Below, piece after piece: positions 28,083-39,100 of a stretch of 64,000 nucleotides of DNA. The notes beneath the pieces are model-generated. The model worked only from the letters and a program-made list of their open reading frames with translations. It was not told where the DNA came from and searched no databases. Where the stretch lies: contig JADJJU010000009.1 of assembly GCA_016706365.1 (NCBI GenBank), positions 251,266 through 315,265 on the forward strand, read 5' to 3'. Every line of letters begins with the position of its first letter. Positions within the stretch are counted from its first letter, which is position 1. Origin of the DNA: Saprospiraceae bacterium (lineage in GTDB: Bacteria; Bacteroidota; Bacteroidia; Chitinophagales; Saprospiraceae). Position numbers and translations under genes: made by a program.

Positions 28083-28565
28083 CTACAATTCTCTCCTTGG
28101 TCTTGGATTTGGGCTGTCTTTGATAATTTGTATCCCTTTTTCAATTTGTCTGTTAATATCCTTGATTTTATTGATAGAGTGAATTACGCTTCTCTTTTTT
28201 CCATCTGTTAAGCTTATAAAGATATCATTCAATTCTTTGTATTGTTCCAAAATCACATCTAAAACTTCAGGCATGTCCACTCCAAGTTGATTTGGATCTT
28301 CACTGAGCTCAAAATGGATTTTATCTCATATTTTCTTACCAACAGCCATTAGGTTTTTAGTGGATAGAATTATGAAGAAATTTCCATCTCCTAAATGGTT
28401 AAGACCACATTGAAAGGTAACTCTTTCTTCCAGTGTACAAATAAATCGGGTATGTCGCTTTTTTGTGAATTGATAGATGATGTCTGCCTCAATTTTAAGA
28501 AAGAAATACCCACCTTTCCGTTTCTCTAACTGGCCAATTTCCTGATCATTTTGGTAAGATGTCAT
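28083..28565 (-). CDS. DUF1905/YdeI-like protein, interrupted by in-frame TGA
   Basis: The upstream piece reads MTSYQNDQEIGQLEKRKGGYFFLKIEADII and FQCGLNHLGDGNFFIILS, a DUF1905 beta-barrel. It stops at TGA 28326-28328 after GKKI. The frame continues unbroken as DKIHFELSEDPNQLGVDMPEVLDVILEQYKELNDIFISL, the helical YdeI-type C-terminal part, to PNPRPRREL. This is therefore one ~160-aa gene with a nonsense codon where Arg or Gly is expected. The family includes bacteriocin-protection YdeI proteins; the role here is unknown. Confidence 0.75.
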
Positions 28566-28935
28566 CTTGAATATTAATTATCCCACACAACAGCAGAATT
28601 TGGATTTTTGATTCGTAAGATTGTAACTTAAATTAACGCTTATTATTCTTGTTAAATCATTGAATCTTCAAGTCAGCCAATTAGAAAATTGTGATTAGTT
28701 AATACCACAGATGCCATTGATTCTTTTGTGGCAAAGTTGCCCGATACTTAGAATTTAATTTTTTTAGGACCCACCAATAAGAGCTTGGTGAATTTACGGC
28801 CGTTTTGATAATTTCCATTAATTCGTTCCATAACCTTTTATTAAATTTCTCAAGATTAATATTGCGAATTCCTGTGCCAATTTATTCACGGTATCTACCA
28901 TCCGTCACAGATGTTATCTCTTATTTTAGTGTTGT
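28566..28935. other. Intergenic stretch with a possible short coding remnant
   Basis: The minus strand has an open stretch of about 50 codons (roughly 28705-28860) reading RLWNELMEIIKTAVNSPSSY and on to a TAA, without a good start codon. I do not recognise it. Otherwise this is AT-rich DNA without visible repeats or RNA structure. Confidence 0.25.
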
Positions 28936-29313
28936 CTAGTTAAGAGCAAGTATCAAACAAAAAATGAAAAGAATAAATGTCAAAGGCGTAAAAATTATTT
29001 TTTCCCATTTGTTCTTTGACATTAAATTGCCAAGTGTATTCAGTGCAAATAAGGCAGCCATTATCCACAACAGTATGGAGATTATATTGGGTGGAATAAT
29101 CGAAAGCAAAATGCCTGAATACGCGAACACTATTGCCAGAAAAATTAGATTTGTGAAAATGGAAATCAGTTCAAACCGATACATTTGGGTATCAGATTTC
29201 AAGCGTCCGCCCCAGACAATTTTGTAAGGGATTACTTTTAGTAAAACCAAAAAGTGGAATACCAGAACAGCTGACAAAATGATTATTAGTCCGTATTGAG
29301 CAATGTTTATCAT
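28936..29313 (-). CDS. Small membrane protein (four TM segments)
   Basis: The intact 125-aa product has four hydrophobic helices: YGLIIILSAVLVFHFLVLL, FELISIFTNLIFLAIVFAYSG, IISILLWIMAALFALNTLG, and the C-terminal IIFTPLTFILFIFCLILALN. Between helices one and two lies KVIPYKIVWGGRLKSDTQMYRFE, a pattern I have seen in conserved membrane proteins but cannot name. A C-terminal fragment of a close paralogue lies at 26380-26512, showing the family is duplicated locally. Confidence 0.65.
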   Translation of the reverse strand: MINIAQYGLIIILSAVLVFHFLVLLKVIPYKIVWGGRLKSDTQMYRFELISIFTNLIFLAIVFAYSGILLSIIPPNIISILLWIMAALFALNTLGNLMSKNKWEKIIFTPLTFILFIFCLILALN

Positions 29314-29425
29314 AATTAGTTCTAATTAAATACATCAATAATCATATTTGAAATACCCTACTCTTAGACAATATTTTGTGCTGCAATTCTATTGCAAAAT
29401 ATTCTTTTTTCTAAATAACAAACGA

Positions 29426-30591
29426 TTAAGACGCGGTTCCGACAATTTCAATTCTGCCTGCAGGTTTTTTCTTTTTGAGAATTCTGTCGCGCATTTTCAT
29501 AAAAGGTTTTTCAATTATCTGATGGAGTATCCAGGCAATCAGGACACATGCTGCAGTGCAAATGATGAACATCAAATTGCTGTTTTTATCCACACCAAGG
29601 GGAGTCAGCAGATCCTGAACTATGTTTACAACGCCTTTGTGAGATAGATAAATGCCATAAGACAGCGTTGCAATTAAAGTCGTCACACGAGAGTTCCATT
29701 TGTATAAAATACCTGAAGGACAAATTGCTCCTAATACGAGAAATCCGTAACCAATGGAAATGAAAGGGAAGCCATAAATGGAGGTCTCATAGGAAGAAAG
29801 CCTGGAGCAATAAATGTAGGCTACGGTTAAAAGTGCAAGACCTACTATCAACAGAAGATTTCCAAACCTGGATACTTTTTCCCAGGACTTTGGTAAAAAT
29901 TGATACATAGCTGCAATCGAAACTCCTACCAACAAACCATCCAGGCGATTGTATGTGGGATAGTAAATGTATTTCCCCAAAATCCCTGACCAGTATTTTC
30001 AGAAATAGCAGGGAGATATAAATAATGCCAGCTAATTAATCTGATGGCAAAGCCTGCTAAAAATAGAATGATAAGGATCCAGTAAGCTTTGTGCAAGCGA
30101 TTCGACATTGTGAGAAATACTAATATCAAAGGCAGAAACAGATAAAAGTGTTCTTCCACACAAAGCGACCAGGCATGAGAAAATGTCCCGTAATTAACCC
30201 TGTCCAGACCAAAATTTTGAGTGAAAGTTAGAAACCTCCAGAGTGGAGGCAATTGCTCCTGTTCACGAAAAAAGGGGATGCAAAAATATATAGCCACGAC
30301 CACAAAATATATGGGAAGTATTCTGAAGAATCGTTTCACGAAAAACACTTTCAGGGATATTTCCTTACCCACTTTTATCTGAGCAAAGAGCTGAGATGAA
30401 ATCAAAAAGCCACTCAAAACAAAAAACAAGTCAACACCTGTCCAGCCAAATTGCTCAAATTCTTTAGCCCATTCCGGGAATCCATAATAACCCAGCTGAT
30501 AATGAAAACCGAATACCAATAAAATTGCCAATGCTCTTAAATGATCAAGTCCGTAGAATTTTTGCGGAGCCCGTGGAAGGGTGCTATCCAT
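29426..30591 (-). CDS. OafA/YrhL-type acyltransferase (one-base frameshift)
   Basis: The N-terminal piece begins MDSTLPRAPQKFYGLDHLRALAIL, with the Acyl_transf_3 hallmarks FFVLSGFLIS, RILPIYF and HAWSLCVEEHFYLFLP. The catalytic His is the H of FGFHYQLG. The frame breaks at the G4 run 29975-29978; adding one G gives GQGFWGKYIYYPTYNRLDGLLVGV and continues to the C-terminus (SYGIYLSHKGVVNIVQDLL). The whole is ~390 aa with about ten TM helices. It O-acetylates or acylates surface sugars, lipids or natural products in the membrane. It ends upstream of the PKS/NRPS locus and could tailor its product, but nothing proves this. Confidence 0.87.
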
Positions 30592-31000
30592 TTTTAGTGT
30601 AATTATTATTAAAGCGATTTCCAGGATGATGCCACAAAATCACGTTGTGTATAGTAGTTGAAATTATCATGGAGTTTTAGTCAATCTTTTTATAGGTGTA
30701 ATTTGTGATTTTCAAAATCCTTATATCAAAAGTAATTTACAAGGACAATAAAATGAAATTACAGGAGATATTATTTGGCCATATCTTGTTGTATAGCAAT
30801 AAAATAAGTAATAGGATATATATTGCTACTGATTTTTGAAAGAGGCTAAATTTTATAACTTTTCTCGCGGTAAAGTACCCCTTTTTATCACCTCGAGGAT
30901 GTTATCGCAAGAACAGTTATTGGGTTTGACTTACTACTGGTTGTCATCAAATCAAGTCAGCTTATTTTATTGCTATATTTATAATCAAATTATTGTGGCC
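30592..31000. other. Divergent intergenic region before the CapK-like gene
   Basis: AT-rich DNA lies between the acyltransferase (minus) and the CapK-like gene (plus). Open codons from TTG 30836 continue into the CapK-like frame, but they have no RBS and no family similarity, so I treat 30836-31000 as probably untranslated. No repeat or RNA is evident. Confidence 0.35.
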
Positions 31001-32356
31001 ATGATTCGTGTTATAACAAGAAAATGGATGTTTATCTCAGGTTTGTATTTATTAAATCTTAAAAAGGCATATAATAAATATGCTAAGACTTTATTATTGC
31101 AACAAGACGGAAGTCAATTTGCATTACATAAGCTACTAAGTAGTGCGCATGAAAATGTACCGTACTACAGAGAAAATCTACCTAAATTTGAAAATAATGC
31201 AAACCTGATAAATACGTTTAAGGAACTAAAATTTGTAACCCAAAAAAGTCAGATCAAAAATAGCATATCTGAATTCATTAACCCTGCATTAGTAAGGGAA
31301 AATAATTTGATGAGTTTAAGAAGTAATAAATTTCTAGTTTTTCTAAAGTTTTATAAAAAAGATATCATTTTTCCTATGAGCACAGGAGGCTCAAGTGGCT
31401 CACCATTAAATTTCTATATCGGCAAAAACAGGGGATTGAAATTTATTATGCAATTTATTGCAGTGGCCAAAACTATTGGTTGGAAGGAGGGTGAACCATA
31501 CATGGCCTGTATGCAAGGAGGAATGTATCAGCAATCTAATCTAATTTCTAAGTTACTCCCGTTTATTGGGACTCCTGCCTTTGTTTTTAGAGAAATTAAT
31601 TTGAAAACGGCAAATATATTTGCAGCTCATTATACAAAGTATCGTCCTGTTATTCTCTTCAGTTCTCCATCTTTTTTATCAGAAATTGCTCTCCTTCTGG
31701 AGGAAACAAAAATTAAGCTGCCCGGTAAAATTAAGGGAATCATGTGCATTGGCGAAATGCTTCTTGATAGTCAGAGGAAAATTATTGAAAGCTATTTTAA
31801 TGCCCGTGTCTTTAATATTTATGCATCCAATGAAATGGGAACTATAGCTGTAGAATGCAAAGAACATAATGGATTACATATTTTGGAATCAAGTGTGTTT
31901 TTAGAAAATGATGCAGATTTAAACATTCTTGGTACTGCTTTTGATTCTGAATGCCAGCCATTTATCAAATATAATATTGGTGATATTGGAAAAATTCAAT
32001 TTGAAGAGTGTGCATGCGGAATTAAAGGAAATAAAATAATTGATTTACGAGGGCGAATTGAAGAATACATCATTGACAAAAATGATAATCGAATTCACGC
32101 TTCTTATCTAAGACAGTTGTTAATTAATACTAATCATTTATATGAAAATACTGTTGTGAATGGACAATTTGTTCAGAAAAAAGATAGAGATATTCATTTC
32201 AGACTTCAATTAAATTCAGATAAATATACCCAACAGGTTATTGAGCATGTTAAAAGGGAAATTAAATTAATATGCAATTTGGATTCTTATGGCAATAGTA
32301 CAATTTCATTAGCCCCGGCAACAGGGAAATTCCGCTTTTTTTATAGAGAAAATTAA
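31001..32356 (+). CDS. CapK/phenylacetate-CoA-ligase-like adenylate-forming enzyme
   Basis: The start is placed at ATG 31001 (MIRVITRKWMF); the frame is open back to TTG 30836. The ~451-aa protein shows the CapK/PaaK adenylation fold. An N-terminal helix set includes HENVPYYRENL. The phosphate-binding loop is PMSTGGSSGSP. Later come the adenylate motif NIYASNEMGTIAVEC, YNIGDIGKI and the hinge GRIEEYI. Such enzymes activate a carboxylic acid as AMP ester for CoA, carrier protein or sugar transfer. It converges on the SDR/megasynthase operon and shares the TTAA at its stop (32353-32356). I infer it loads the starter acid or attaches the product, but it is separately transcribed. Confidence 0.82.
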   Translation: MIRVITRKWMFISGLYLLNLKKAYNKYAKTLLLQQDGSQFALHKLLSSAHENVPYYRENLPKFENNANLINTFKELKFVTQKSQIKNSISEFINPALVRENNLMSLRSNKFLVFLKFYKKDIIFPMSTGGSSGSPLNFYIGKNRGLKFIMQFIAVAKTIGWKEGEPYMACMQGGMYQQSNLISKLLPFIGTPAFVFREINLKTANIFAAHYTKYRPVILFSSPSFLSEIALLLEETKIKLPGKIKGIMCIGEMLLDSQRKIIESYFNARVFNIYASNEMGTIAVECKEHNGLHILESSVFLENDADLNILGTAFDSECQPFIKYNIGDIGKIQFEECACGIKGNKIIDLRGRIEEYIIDKNDNRIHASYLRQLLINTNHLYENTVVNGQFVQKKDRDIHFRLQLNSDKYTQQVIEHVKREIKLICNLDSYGNSTISLAPATGKFRFFYREN

Positions 32357-33153
32357 TTTCTCAGAGAATCGCATGCAGAAGTTCCTCCATCAATAATTAT
32401 TTCAGCACCTGTTATATAACTTGACTCATCGGATGCTAAGAATATTATTGCATGTGCAACTTCTTCCGGTTTTCCGAATCTTTTCATCGGTATTTTTTCA
32501 GAATATTTTTCTGGAAGTTCAAAATTTCCATTTTCTTTTTCCTCCAATAAAGGCTCCCACATGGGTGTTAAAATGGTACTGGGCAAAACGAGATTACATC
32601 TGACGTTATAATTTTTAGATGTTGCATAAATTGCAATCGATTTTGTGAGGGCTGCTATTGCTGCCTTACTTGAAGCGTAGGCAATCCTGTCATGCCTGCC
32701 ACTTATGCCGCTTCGGGATCCAACATTTATAATAGATGACTGCTCCGATTTAGCCATTAATTTCATAGCTGCTTTACAACCCAGGAAAATTCCATCCAGA
32801 TTAACACCCAAGACCTCCTTCCAACTTTCGAAACTAGTTTCCTCCAGTCCAAGAGCCTGGTTTTTTAATTTAGTGCCTGTAATTCCGGCATTGTTTATCA
32901 GTACATCAAGTCTTCCATATTTCGAATCAATCAGGTTAATTGCTTCTTCCCAATCTATTTCACTTTGTACATCCAATTTTATTAGCTCGCAATTGTCACC
33001 CATCAATCGAGTTATTTCTTGATTGATAATTCCTTTTTGATTGGAAATTATTACCCGGGCTGCTTTTTCCTTTAAGGCCAGTTTAGCTGAAGCCAAACCT
33101 ATGCCACTAGTTGATCCGGTAATTAATACTACTTTGTTATCTAGTTTTCCCAT
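32353..33153 (-). CDS. SDR family oxidoreductase of the PKS/NRPS operon
   Basis: The 266-aa classical short-chain dehydrogenase has the cofactor motif TGSTSGIG, the NNAGITG motif (about residue 87) and the Ser-Tyr-Lys triad (VGSRSGISG, with YASSK about 25 residues later). The C-terminal region holds SYITGAEIIIDGGTSA, the family's usual ending. Its start lies 17 bp inside the megasynthase 3' end, so translation is coupled. In context I infer that it acts on the aldehyde or keto group of the released product. It could be NADPH- or NADH-dependent: the residues after the glycine motif (NQKG) do not settle this. Confidence 0.92.
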   Translation of the reverse strand: MGKLDNKVVLITGSTSGIGLASAKLALKEKAARVIISNQKGIINQEITRLMGDNCELIKLDVQSEIDWEEAINLIDSKYGRLDVLINNAGITGTKLKNQALGLEETSFESWKEVLGVNLDGIFLGCKAAMKLMAKSEQSSIINVGSRSGISGRHDRIAYASSKAAIAALTKSIAIYATSKNYNVRCNLVLPSTILTPMWEPLLEEKENGNFELPEKYSEKIPMKRFGKPEEVAHAIIFLASDESSYITGAEIIIDGGTSACDSLRN

Positions 33154-36100
33154 GTTTCATTTTGTAAATATTTTTAATTTTTTGCACCAACAAATCATCA
33201 ACAGGATAGCCTTGCAAATGAAATCCAACAGCATCAAGGTTTAACTCATTTACTTTTCTCCAATAGTGAGAAGCATTGATTCCGCTTACTAAACCAACAG
33301 TTGCAGGTAGAGAATTATCATAACTCATGAGTAAAGATTCAGCCTGACAACCTGGCAAACCCTCATCACCAAATTTTTTAATGATATTTTGTATCCAACT
33401 TTCGGGGACTGAATTTTGAATTATTTTTCTTTCTTTTTCTCCCACGCTTAATTTGCCAGCACCTATAATTAAAACATCCTGCTCATTTTTCATGCGTAAA
33501 ATGGCCTTTTTTACATCAATGATAGGAGGGAAGGAATCATCAACTAATACAGTTCCGGATCTTAATCTTGAAACTTCAAGAATTTTGCCACTCGAACTTG
33601 CCCCTATAATAATATCAGCCGAATAGAATTCATCAGGTACGTTTTTGTGAACTGGATGTACTTCCAGCCGCTTTGTTAATCGTGCTTTCAATTCATTTAA
33701 CGGATTTTTCAATACGGGGATTTGAACTGCTAAATCAGCTATTTTTAAATATTTAGGAGTTCCGATTTCTGCCAGCAATAAGTTTATCGAAGCCTGACCA
33801 ATAGATCCAAACCCAGCCACAGATACAGTCAAATTATCAATACTAAGGTCCAGTTCTTTCAGCACTTTAGCTATGGTTTTAACTACAGCAACTACAGTAC
33901 AGGAATGTCCTGTTGTAATATGGGCTTGCAAATCTGTCGATGTAGATTTCTTTATCGCATCAATGAGCGCATAACCATAATTGGTTTTGGAAGGTAAATT
34001 TCCTGCAAGTGAAATGTATTTTGCCCCATTATCTTCACAAACTTTAACACCTTTCATAATGCTTTCAATTAATTTGTTTTGCGGCAAGTTCAACAATTGA
34101 TCGGCAAAATAGGGTATGAAAACAACACCGGTTCTTCCAAAGGGAGTTGTCTCAATTTCTAGAAGTTGAGGTTCCTGATTAGGGAGAATTTTACTCACAA
34201 ATTCTTTAGCAATTTTAAGGCTGAATTTTCCATTAGACAATAAACCTGTTATACTTCCTAAAGAAGGAAAATAAGCAATTAATGCAGAATCAATTAATTT
34301 TTTATTAATTGAAGTTGAAGGCATTGTTTCGAAATAATCGCTCTGGCTTGTTATTATATCTAAATCTAACTTCATTCTGTCTTTCACCTCACTTTTGAAT
34401 AGCGAATTCGTTATGCCATTGAAATTTATAAGAATTTTATCTGAAACTCTTATACCCAGGAACAACTCAGATTCCACGCTTCCGGCATTAAAGAAAAAAT
34501 CGGCATCATCCCAATGAAAAGCAAGGTTCATGCTTTCATAGTTTTTTAATGCTGAAAAATCCATATACGAAATAAAAAATCTGTATAACGATTGCATTGA
34601 CTCAGCACCACTTTCCAGATAAATTTTGATTAATTCGTTGGGGGGAATTGTATTATTTTCAGTGGAATTTAAAAATGAAAGTTCAAGTTCTTTTATATTA
34701 GTTAATAAATTATCTTCACTAAATTTAACATTAACCGGTAGACTTCTTGCAAAGCAACCTATGATATTTTCAATGCCGTCTATAGACAAATCTCGCCCAC
34801 TTACAGATGTATTAATAAGAATCCGGCTTAAATTAAGTACTTTCAGTAATGAACGGGCGAAGACTGCACATAATAACTGAAATAAACTAATTCCATTCTT
34901 AGCGCAAAATCTTTTCAATCTTAATTTTTCAGCATTTGAAATGACCAATACTATTTTACCTTCATTTTCCTCACTTAAATGCCAGTCTTCGTGCAGCTCA
35001 TATTTCGGTAAATTCTTGAAAGTTTCTTGCCAGAAATCGTTGGTTTTAGAAATTTGTTGAGTAGATAAGATCTGTTTATCTGACTCTGCATTAATTAATT
35101 TAAGAAAGGAGGATTCTAGCTTGGGAATTGATATATTTTTGTTTTCCAAAACCTGATCGTATACTTCCAATAACTCATTCGTCAGCACTTTCATGCTCCA
35201 GGCATCACCAATTATATGATGAATGCACAATAATATATTTGATGTATTTTCAGAAACTGCGAAGCAACTCAAATAAAATAAAGGTGGTTCTGATAGATCA
35301 AATTTCAATTTCTTATATTTTTCATATACTTGTCTGATTTTCTTTTTGCTATCATGATCTTGTGAGTAATCCACAAAGTCTATTTTCACCTGATCGACTG
35401 AAATAACTTCCTGAACTGTGTTAAGTCCTTTTTGTATGAATCTTGTTCGGAGCATTGGATGCCTTTCAACCAAAAAATTGAAAGCTTTTTGAAATGAATT
35501 TGGTTCAACTTTCCCTTTTACCGGAAGCAGTGCTACCAGGTTTGGTGAAGTTTCCGGATTTAGTTTGTTTAAAATAAAGAATCCTTTCTGAGTAATGGAA
35601 AGTGGAAATTGCGTTATTATTTCGCTTTTGCTATAAGTTTTTTTCCCCTGATCATTATCTCTTTTTGAAACAATAGGTACATTTAGTTGATCTATTGTGC
35701 GAGCAAGATCATCTATGGTTTTTTTTCTGAATAATTCAACCGGTTTTGGTGTGTTTGGAAATTCCTTTCTTAGGTGATGCATCACTTCGAGTGCCAAAAT
35801 TGAATCGCCGCCCAACGAAAAGAAATCATGATTGAGATCGGAAATTTCTATGTTTAGCACCTTCTCCCAGATTTCTTTAATTTTTAATTGTGTATTAGTC
35901 GGAATTCTCTGGTTTCTATTAGCCTGAGAATTGTTCTTTTGCATAGTTTTTAAACTCAGGCGATCAACTTTCCCTGCTTGAGTTATTGGGATGAAGTTTA
36001 CAAATTCAAACTTTTGTGGTACCATATAATTCGGCAATTTTTTAGCCACAAAGTTCCTGATTTCAATTTCAACATTCTTTGAATGGGGATCTTTTAAAAC

Positions 36101-39100
36101 AACAAAGGCAGTAAGCCAGTGACGGTTATCCTCCTGGAAGTCTAATACTGCAGCTTGATTTATTAAATCAAAAGAAGTTAGGGTTGCCTCTATTTCAGCT
36201 GGTTCAATTCTATTCCCATAAAGTTGAATTTGATTATCGTTCCTTCCCAGAAAATGGTATTCGCCAAAAGAATCCTTAAATCCTATATCTCCGGTTCGAT
36301 AATAAATTCCATCAGTGCCCTTAATTCCTGGTATTAAGAATCTTTCATTGGTTAGATTGGAATCTTTATAATACCCTTTAGCGATTCCCGGGCCACCAAC
36401 ATAAAGTTCGCCTTTTGTACCTTCCTTTGAATGATTTCCGGTTTCATCCAACAATATGACATGAACACCATTTCTTGGAAAACCAACAGGTATTCCATTC
36501 GAGTACTCCAAATCCTTTTTTATTTCATGAAATGTTGCATTTACGAGGGTCTCTGTTGAACCATATAAATTTACAATTCGCATGGTATTTCCGAAATGCT
36601 TTTTCCATCTTTCAATTAGTTTTACTGGCAAAATTTCTCCGCCAATTAACAATAAGCGCAATTTTTCAGGATTCGGATATTTATCTTTGGGACTCAATTG
36701 TTCAATGTATTCGCAAAGGCTGTTTAGAACTGAAGGCACAGTATTTAAAATTGTAATCTCTTTGTCAACTAAAAATTGAAGAAGTGATTCAGGATCTTTT
36801 AAATCAAAACGGTTTATTGGATGAATTTCTCCTCCTGCTAAGAGGGTTGAGAATATCTGGCGAATGGATCCACCAAAACCCAGTGATGAGGTCTGTATAA
36901 ATTTATCTTTGCATGTGATTTGAAATTCTTCCGATATCCAGGATAAAAATATTTCTATTGCTCTGTGGTGCACCATCACTCCCTTTGGAGTACCTGTTGT
37001 TCCGGAAGTGTACATGACGTAAGCCAAACTATCAGGAGTAACACTTTTGGTTAAAGGAAGGAGTATTTCATTCGATTCCTTTTGAAAAGAAAGTATTTTA
37101 GAGCCTTTTGAAATTAAATTTTCAGTTTCTGATTCTTCAGAAAGCATGATGTACTTTATTTGATTGAATTCAGGTCCATTTGTATTTAGTTGATTCAAAT
37201 GTGCAGTAGAAGTTAATAGTATTTCTATTCCTGAGTGTACTGCAATTTCTTTGATTCTTTCAACCGGCCAATCAGGGTCGAGAGGGACCCATGCATTTCC
37301 TGAAGCAAGAATCGCCAAAATACTTGTTGTTGCGCTGATTCCAGGATATTCCAGAACTCCAATAACTTCCTTTTTTACATTTTTTGATTGAATAATTGCG
37401 TTGGCTATTTGAATACTTTTTGCTTTAATTTCTGAAAAAGTTATAGTATTCAATTGATCCGTAATGGCAATTTTTTCTTGGTATAAATCACAAGCAGTAA
37501 ATACTTTTTCGTGAAGTAGTTTTTGATTTGGGAAACATTCCATTTGAGGCAATTCCAATCCTTCTGTTTCCTTAGTTCCTTCGTCCGGATTTATTTCCTT
37601 GTTTTCATCCAGCAATATTTGCAAGTAAGCATCATTAAGCTCTTTTATTGATTGAGCTGAAAAGCAATCAGTTGAAAAATTCCACGTGATTGACAGACCT
37701 GAATTTTGTTTAAGACAAATTAACGACAAATCAGTAAAAGGCAGGGCTGCGCGAGTTTCAAATTTAGGATATTTAGTTGTGTCATCCCGGAAAAAATATT
37801 CTGTGTTAAGGTAACTAATTCCAAAGGGTGTAATTCCAGCCGGGCCTCTTTGGGTTCTAGAATTCAATAAACCCGCATATTCTATTGAAGCTATTGAACT
37901 GAATTTTTGAGCTTGATGTAGTTTTTCTTTAACCTTCCTGCTAATTTCAATTAATCCGTCTTTTTCACATACATGCATGCGAAGTGGAATTGAATCGGCT
38001 ATACATCCTGTTAAGTTTTGAATATTGCTGAATGAACGTTCACGGTTTGCGGTAGCCACCCTGATCATCAAATCATTCTGCCCTAAATTCTTCTGCAGGA
38101 CTTTATAATAAGCTGAAATAAGTAAATGAAAAAGTGAAACTCTTTCTCGCTTTGCTTTACTTTCAATGGCGTTGGTTGTGTTTTTATCTAAAACAATCTG
38201 ATATGCGCGTGTTTCAACTCCGCTCACATCGCTTAAGTCATTGTTTTTCGAAATTTCAATGGGCTTAAATCCATTTAATTCATTCAGCAAGTATTCTGTG
38301 CCATCCTTGTTTTCAATTTGTTTTTTAGAATTCATTTCACTGACGTAGTCCGAAAACAAGGGTGTGGATTCGTTATCCGGTGTTTGTCCGGCAGAAATCG
38401 AATTATAAATTCCAATAAGTTCCTTCAATAGCACCGCCATGCTCCAGGCATCCGTTATAATATGGTGGGCATTAAATATAAGGACTGAATCAGATTGTCC
38501 TATTTCGATATAGCATAAATCATACAAGGGATAGCGGTCTAATTGATAGACCCTATGCAACATCTTATTTTCAATGTCAAAAATCAATTCTGCCGAATCA
38601 GTTTTATTTTCAATCTTGAGATATTCAATTTTAACTGAAGAGAAATCTGCTACGCTCTGCTCGGGACCATTGTCAGTCATTTCAAACATTAGACGCAAGG
38701 ATTCGTGTTTTCTTGAAAGGAAATCCCAGGATTTTGAAGTAGTAAAGAATCAAGCTGCTTTTCAAAAGTAATTTTCACTAAACTGTTGCAGGGAGATTCT
38801 GGGTAAAACACCTGATTAGAATAAAAAGCTTTTTGAGTGGGTAGCAGTACAAAACTTTTATGTTCCTGGCTAACATTTAAATTTGAAAAATACTCGGAAA
38901 GCCTTGAAATACTGTCATACTCATAGAGTAGGGTAGGGTTTAGAGTAAATTGATATTCTTTTTCCAATTGTCCCACAATGTCTAAAGCACTAATGGAATC
39001 AAGTCCAAGACTGGAAAAGGATTCATCTTCATTAATTTCGGAAATCTGAATTTGCGTCGCTTCTGAAATTAGCTGAGTAATAATAAATTTGAAGTTTTGA

